DNA of 8,348 nucleotides from UMGS946 sp048421225 (GTDB lineage Bacteria > Bacillota > Clostridia > Christensenellales > CAG-138): contig DBFNRV010000073.1 in the NCBI GenBank assembly GCA_048421225.1, positions 1-8,348 of the forward strand, given 5' to 3'. This document shows positions 7,345 through 8,348 of the stretch, one piece after another; within the stretch, counting starts at the first letter, position 1; every line of letters begins with the position of its first letter. Position numbers and translations under genes: made by a program. The notes beneath the pieces were generated by a model. The model was not told the origin of the DNA. It was given only the letters and a program-made list of their open reading frames with translations, and ran no database searches.

Positions 7345-7390
7345 ATATATGTAAGGCATTCATATAATCGCAATGGCATAAAGAGCCATT

Positions 7391-7669
7391 TTATACAAAC
7401 ATAAATACCACATAGGCCACCGCAGCGCTAAAAACCATAAGCAGGGGAATTCCAATGGTGAATTTTTTATGCTTGGTTTTATGCCTGAAAACCAGCATCC
7501 CCAGCATCGCTCCCAGCGAGCCCCCAAAAGCGGCGAGCGCCATTAAAGTCCTTTCGGGTATTCGGTAAAGCCCCTTAACAGCGGCATTCTTATCGATTCC
7601 CATCATTATGAGGGAAACCGCATTGAACGCAATAAGATATAGAATGTATAAAACTTTAACGGTTTCCAT
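7391..7669 (-). CDS. DUF1294 family small membrane protein
   Basis: This 92-aa integral membrane protein of unknown function matches the DUF1294 (COG3326) pattern. It has an N-terminal span (about 5–24), the conserved DK (26–27) followed by AA, RIPE (36–39), GGSLGAMLGM (49–58) in a second hydrophobic segment, HKT (63–65) and a C-terminal span (about 70–91). Length is normal for stand-alone members; in some proteobacteria the domain is fused to a cold-shock domain, which is absent here. ATG 7669 lies inside the end of the upstream P-loop gene: the two overlap by 14 bases (7656–7669). No Shine-Dalgarno precedes it, so translation most likely depends on ribosomes finishing the upstream gene. A hairpin with a T-run follows at 7344–7299. 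Confidence 0.87.
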   Translation of the reverse strand: METVKVLYILYLIAFNAVSLIMMGIDKNAAVKGLYRIPERTLMALAAFGGSLGAMLGMLVFRHKTKHKKFTIGIPLLMVFSAAVAYVVFMFV

Positions 7670-8084
7670 GCCAGGTTATATATGGCTTGAGGAACTCCGG
7701 CGCGTTTTCGCTTGGGTCGCTTACGCTAATCACAATAGTTATGCCAAAATCGGACGCAAAACTGTCCAAAGCTAAAAATAGGCTTTCCAGGGATTCGAGC
7801 GGATGATCTCCAAGCATCCTCATAAAGCCGTCGACAAATATGTATTCAAGGTCGTAGTCCTGTGCCGCAAGGCCGGCGACGAATCCGGACAGCATCTTAG
7901 GCCCTTTAACCCTGTACTCGGTTGAGTCGATAAACCGGACGCCTCTTTCAAGTTCATACATGTAATCCTTATTAACATGTATAAAAACAACACTTCCAGT
8001 GGCCTCCTTTATGGCGGCGTTGGCCATGTCGATTATATGTTTTGTCTTGCCGGTTCCCTTTTTCCCGTATACAACCTGTATCAA
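7656..8084 (-). CDS. Small P-loop NTPase, single-domain, function unknown
   Basis: The 142-aa protein opens with a Walker A, GKKGTGKT (7–14), directly after the first beta strand (MIQVVY). A Walker B strand, YIFVDG (81–86, Asp85), and a further strand ITIVISVS (115–122) complete a minimal P-loop core. GPKMLSGFVAGLAAQDYDLE (61–80) looks characteristic of the family, since I recall near-identical small Clostridial proteins, sometimes loosely labelled ATP-binding or 'PilT'-like. No hexamerisation or secretion-ATPase features are seen, so that label should not be trusted. The start is TTG 8084: AAGGGGG (8100–8094) lies 9 bases upstream and no in-frame ATG occurs nearby. The gene overlaps the DUF1294 gene and probably drives its translation. 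A promoter is visible at 8201–8173. Confidence 0.8.
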   Translation of the reverse strand: MIQVVYGKKGTGKTKHIIDMANAAIKEATGSVVFIHVNKDYMYELERGVRFIDSTEYRVKGPKMLSGFVAGLAAQDYDLEYIFVDGFMRMLGDHPLESLESLFLALDSFASDFGITIVISVSDPSENAPEFLKPYITWHGNR

Positions 8085-8134
8085 TGCAATCGACCCCCTT
8101 ATTAATAAAAATTCGCTCTGCAGCTTATGGATCC

Positions 8135-8154
8135 ATTCCGAATCGATTCGGAAT
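8135..8154. promoter_or_regulatory. 20-bp perfect palindrome in the leader of the P-loop gene
   Basis: ATTCCGAATC/GATTCGGAAT is a perfect 20-bp inverted repeat with no spacer. It is overlapped on the left by a second perfect palindrome, ATGGATCCAT (8127–8136). GCTTA (8123–8127) and TAAGC (8155–8159) add an outer pair around an asymmetric bulge. It lies about 10–30 bases downstream of the predicted transcription start on the minus strand and 50 bases before the start codon. It fits a repressor operator, or in RNA an 8-bp hairpin with a UCGA loop. Confidence 0.6.
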
Positions 8155-8172
8155 TAAGCAATGGTAACTTAT

Positions 8173-8201
8173 ATAATAATACATTTTAACCGCCTTGGCA
8201 A
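8173..8201 (-). promoter_or_regulatory. Sigma-A-like promoter of the P-loop/DUF1294 pair
   Basis: Read on the minus strand: -35 TTGCCA (8201–8196, 5 of 6 matches), a 17-base spacer, and -10 TATTAT (8178–8173, 5 of 6). Transcription would start near 8168–8165 and give a leader of about 80 bases that includes the 20-bp palindrome. Confidence 0.7.
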
Positions 8202-8214
8202 TAGGTAAATGCCA
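8196..8214. promoter_or_regulatory. Inverted repeat TGGCA-N9-TGCCA overlapping the -35 box
   Basis: TGGCA (8196–8200) and TGCCA (8210–8214) are 5-base inverted arms with a 9-base spacer. One arm coincides with the -35 hexamer of the minus-strand promoter. The spacing suits a dimeric DNA-binding protein contacting one face of the helix. The arms are short, so chance is not excluded. The remaining stretch 8215–8348 is AT-rich and shows no gene. Confidence 0.3.
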
Positions 8215-8348
8215 GCCGAAAAAACAGGAAACATCGACATGTTGTAGCGTGCGTTAAATAGTAAAAAGCGCGGTTCCACAACAAATTTTTTGAATTAAAT
8301 TGCCCAAATAGTATAGCATTTAAATAATATATGTGCTAATATAAATAA

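Noticed and set aside
7372..7390. Hairpin AATGGC / GCCATT just after the DUF1294 stop codon
   Set aside because: It has six base pairs with a 7-base loop and no T-run on the minus strand. The larger hairpin at 7303–7344 explains termination better.
8230..8243. AACAT-CGAC-ATGTT hairpin followed on the minus strand by a distant T-run, as a terminator of an upstream gene
   Set aside because: The stem has only five base pairs, is AT-rich, and the T-run is seven bases away.
8290..8340. Promoter-like hexamers at the right edge (TTGAAT/TATAGC on plus; TGCTATACT on minus)
   Set aside because: The region is very AT-rich and such matches are expected by chance. No associated gene is visible in the window.
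1..8348. CRISPR array, insertion sequence, integrase, toxin–antitoxin pair, tRNA or riboswitch
   Set aside because: I looked for spaced direct repeats, transposase motifs, tRNA cloverleaf signals and long structured leaders, and found none supportable.

Overview
The window reads as a chromosomal segment from a Bacillota (Firmicutes) genome, most likely class Clostridia. The reasons are the secA–prfB gene order, strong AGGAGG-type ribosome binding sites, moderate GC content, and several small proteins of families I know mainly from anaerobic Clostridia. I cannot assign a genus. No tRNA, rRNA, CRISPR array, insertion sequence, phage gene or attachment site is visible, and base composition is even across the genes.

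Layout. (1) Positions 1–235 are a non-coding leader with a hairpin and a TATAAT-type promoter for secA. (2) 236–2977 is secA, the ATPase motor of the general secretion pathway. (3) 3043–4144 is prfB, peptide chain release factor 2, which contains the classical programmed +1 frameshift at an in-frame TGA and ends in an intrinsic terminator. (4) 4280–7224 is a three-gene plus-strand cluster: an HSL-type alpha/beta hydrolase, an HHxxxDG acyltransferase of the 'alcohol acetyltransferase'/condensation fold, and a zinc-ribbon protein with six membrane spans. (5) 7391–8084 is a minus-strand pair that converges on the cluster: a small P-loop NTPase overlapping a DUF1294 membrane protein by 14 bases. 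Between the two converging units sits a long hairpin that can serve as a terminator. (6) 8085–8348 is the promoter region of the minus-strand pair. It has a good sigma-A-like promoter and two sets of inverted repeats.

How the genes work together. secA and prfB are housekeeping genes (protein export and translation termination at UGA/UAA), and RF2 controls its own synthesis through the frameshift. The three-gene cluster puts an ester-bond former, an ester-bond breaker and a membrane protein with a cytoplasmic-type zinc ribbon in one apparent transcription unit. It is the best candidate here for an incompletely described system, probably modifying a lipid, alcohol or cell-surface ester; the substrate cannot be read from sequence. 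The P-loop/DUF1294 pair is translationally coupled and also of unknown function, and its promoter region carries unusually strong palindromes that suggest specific regulation.
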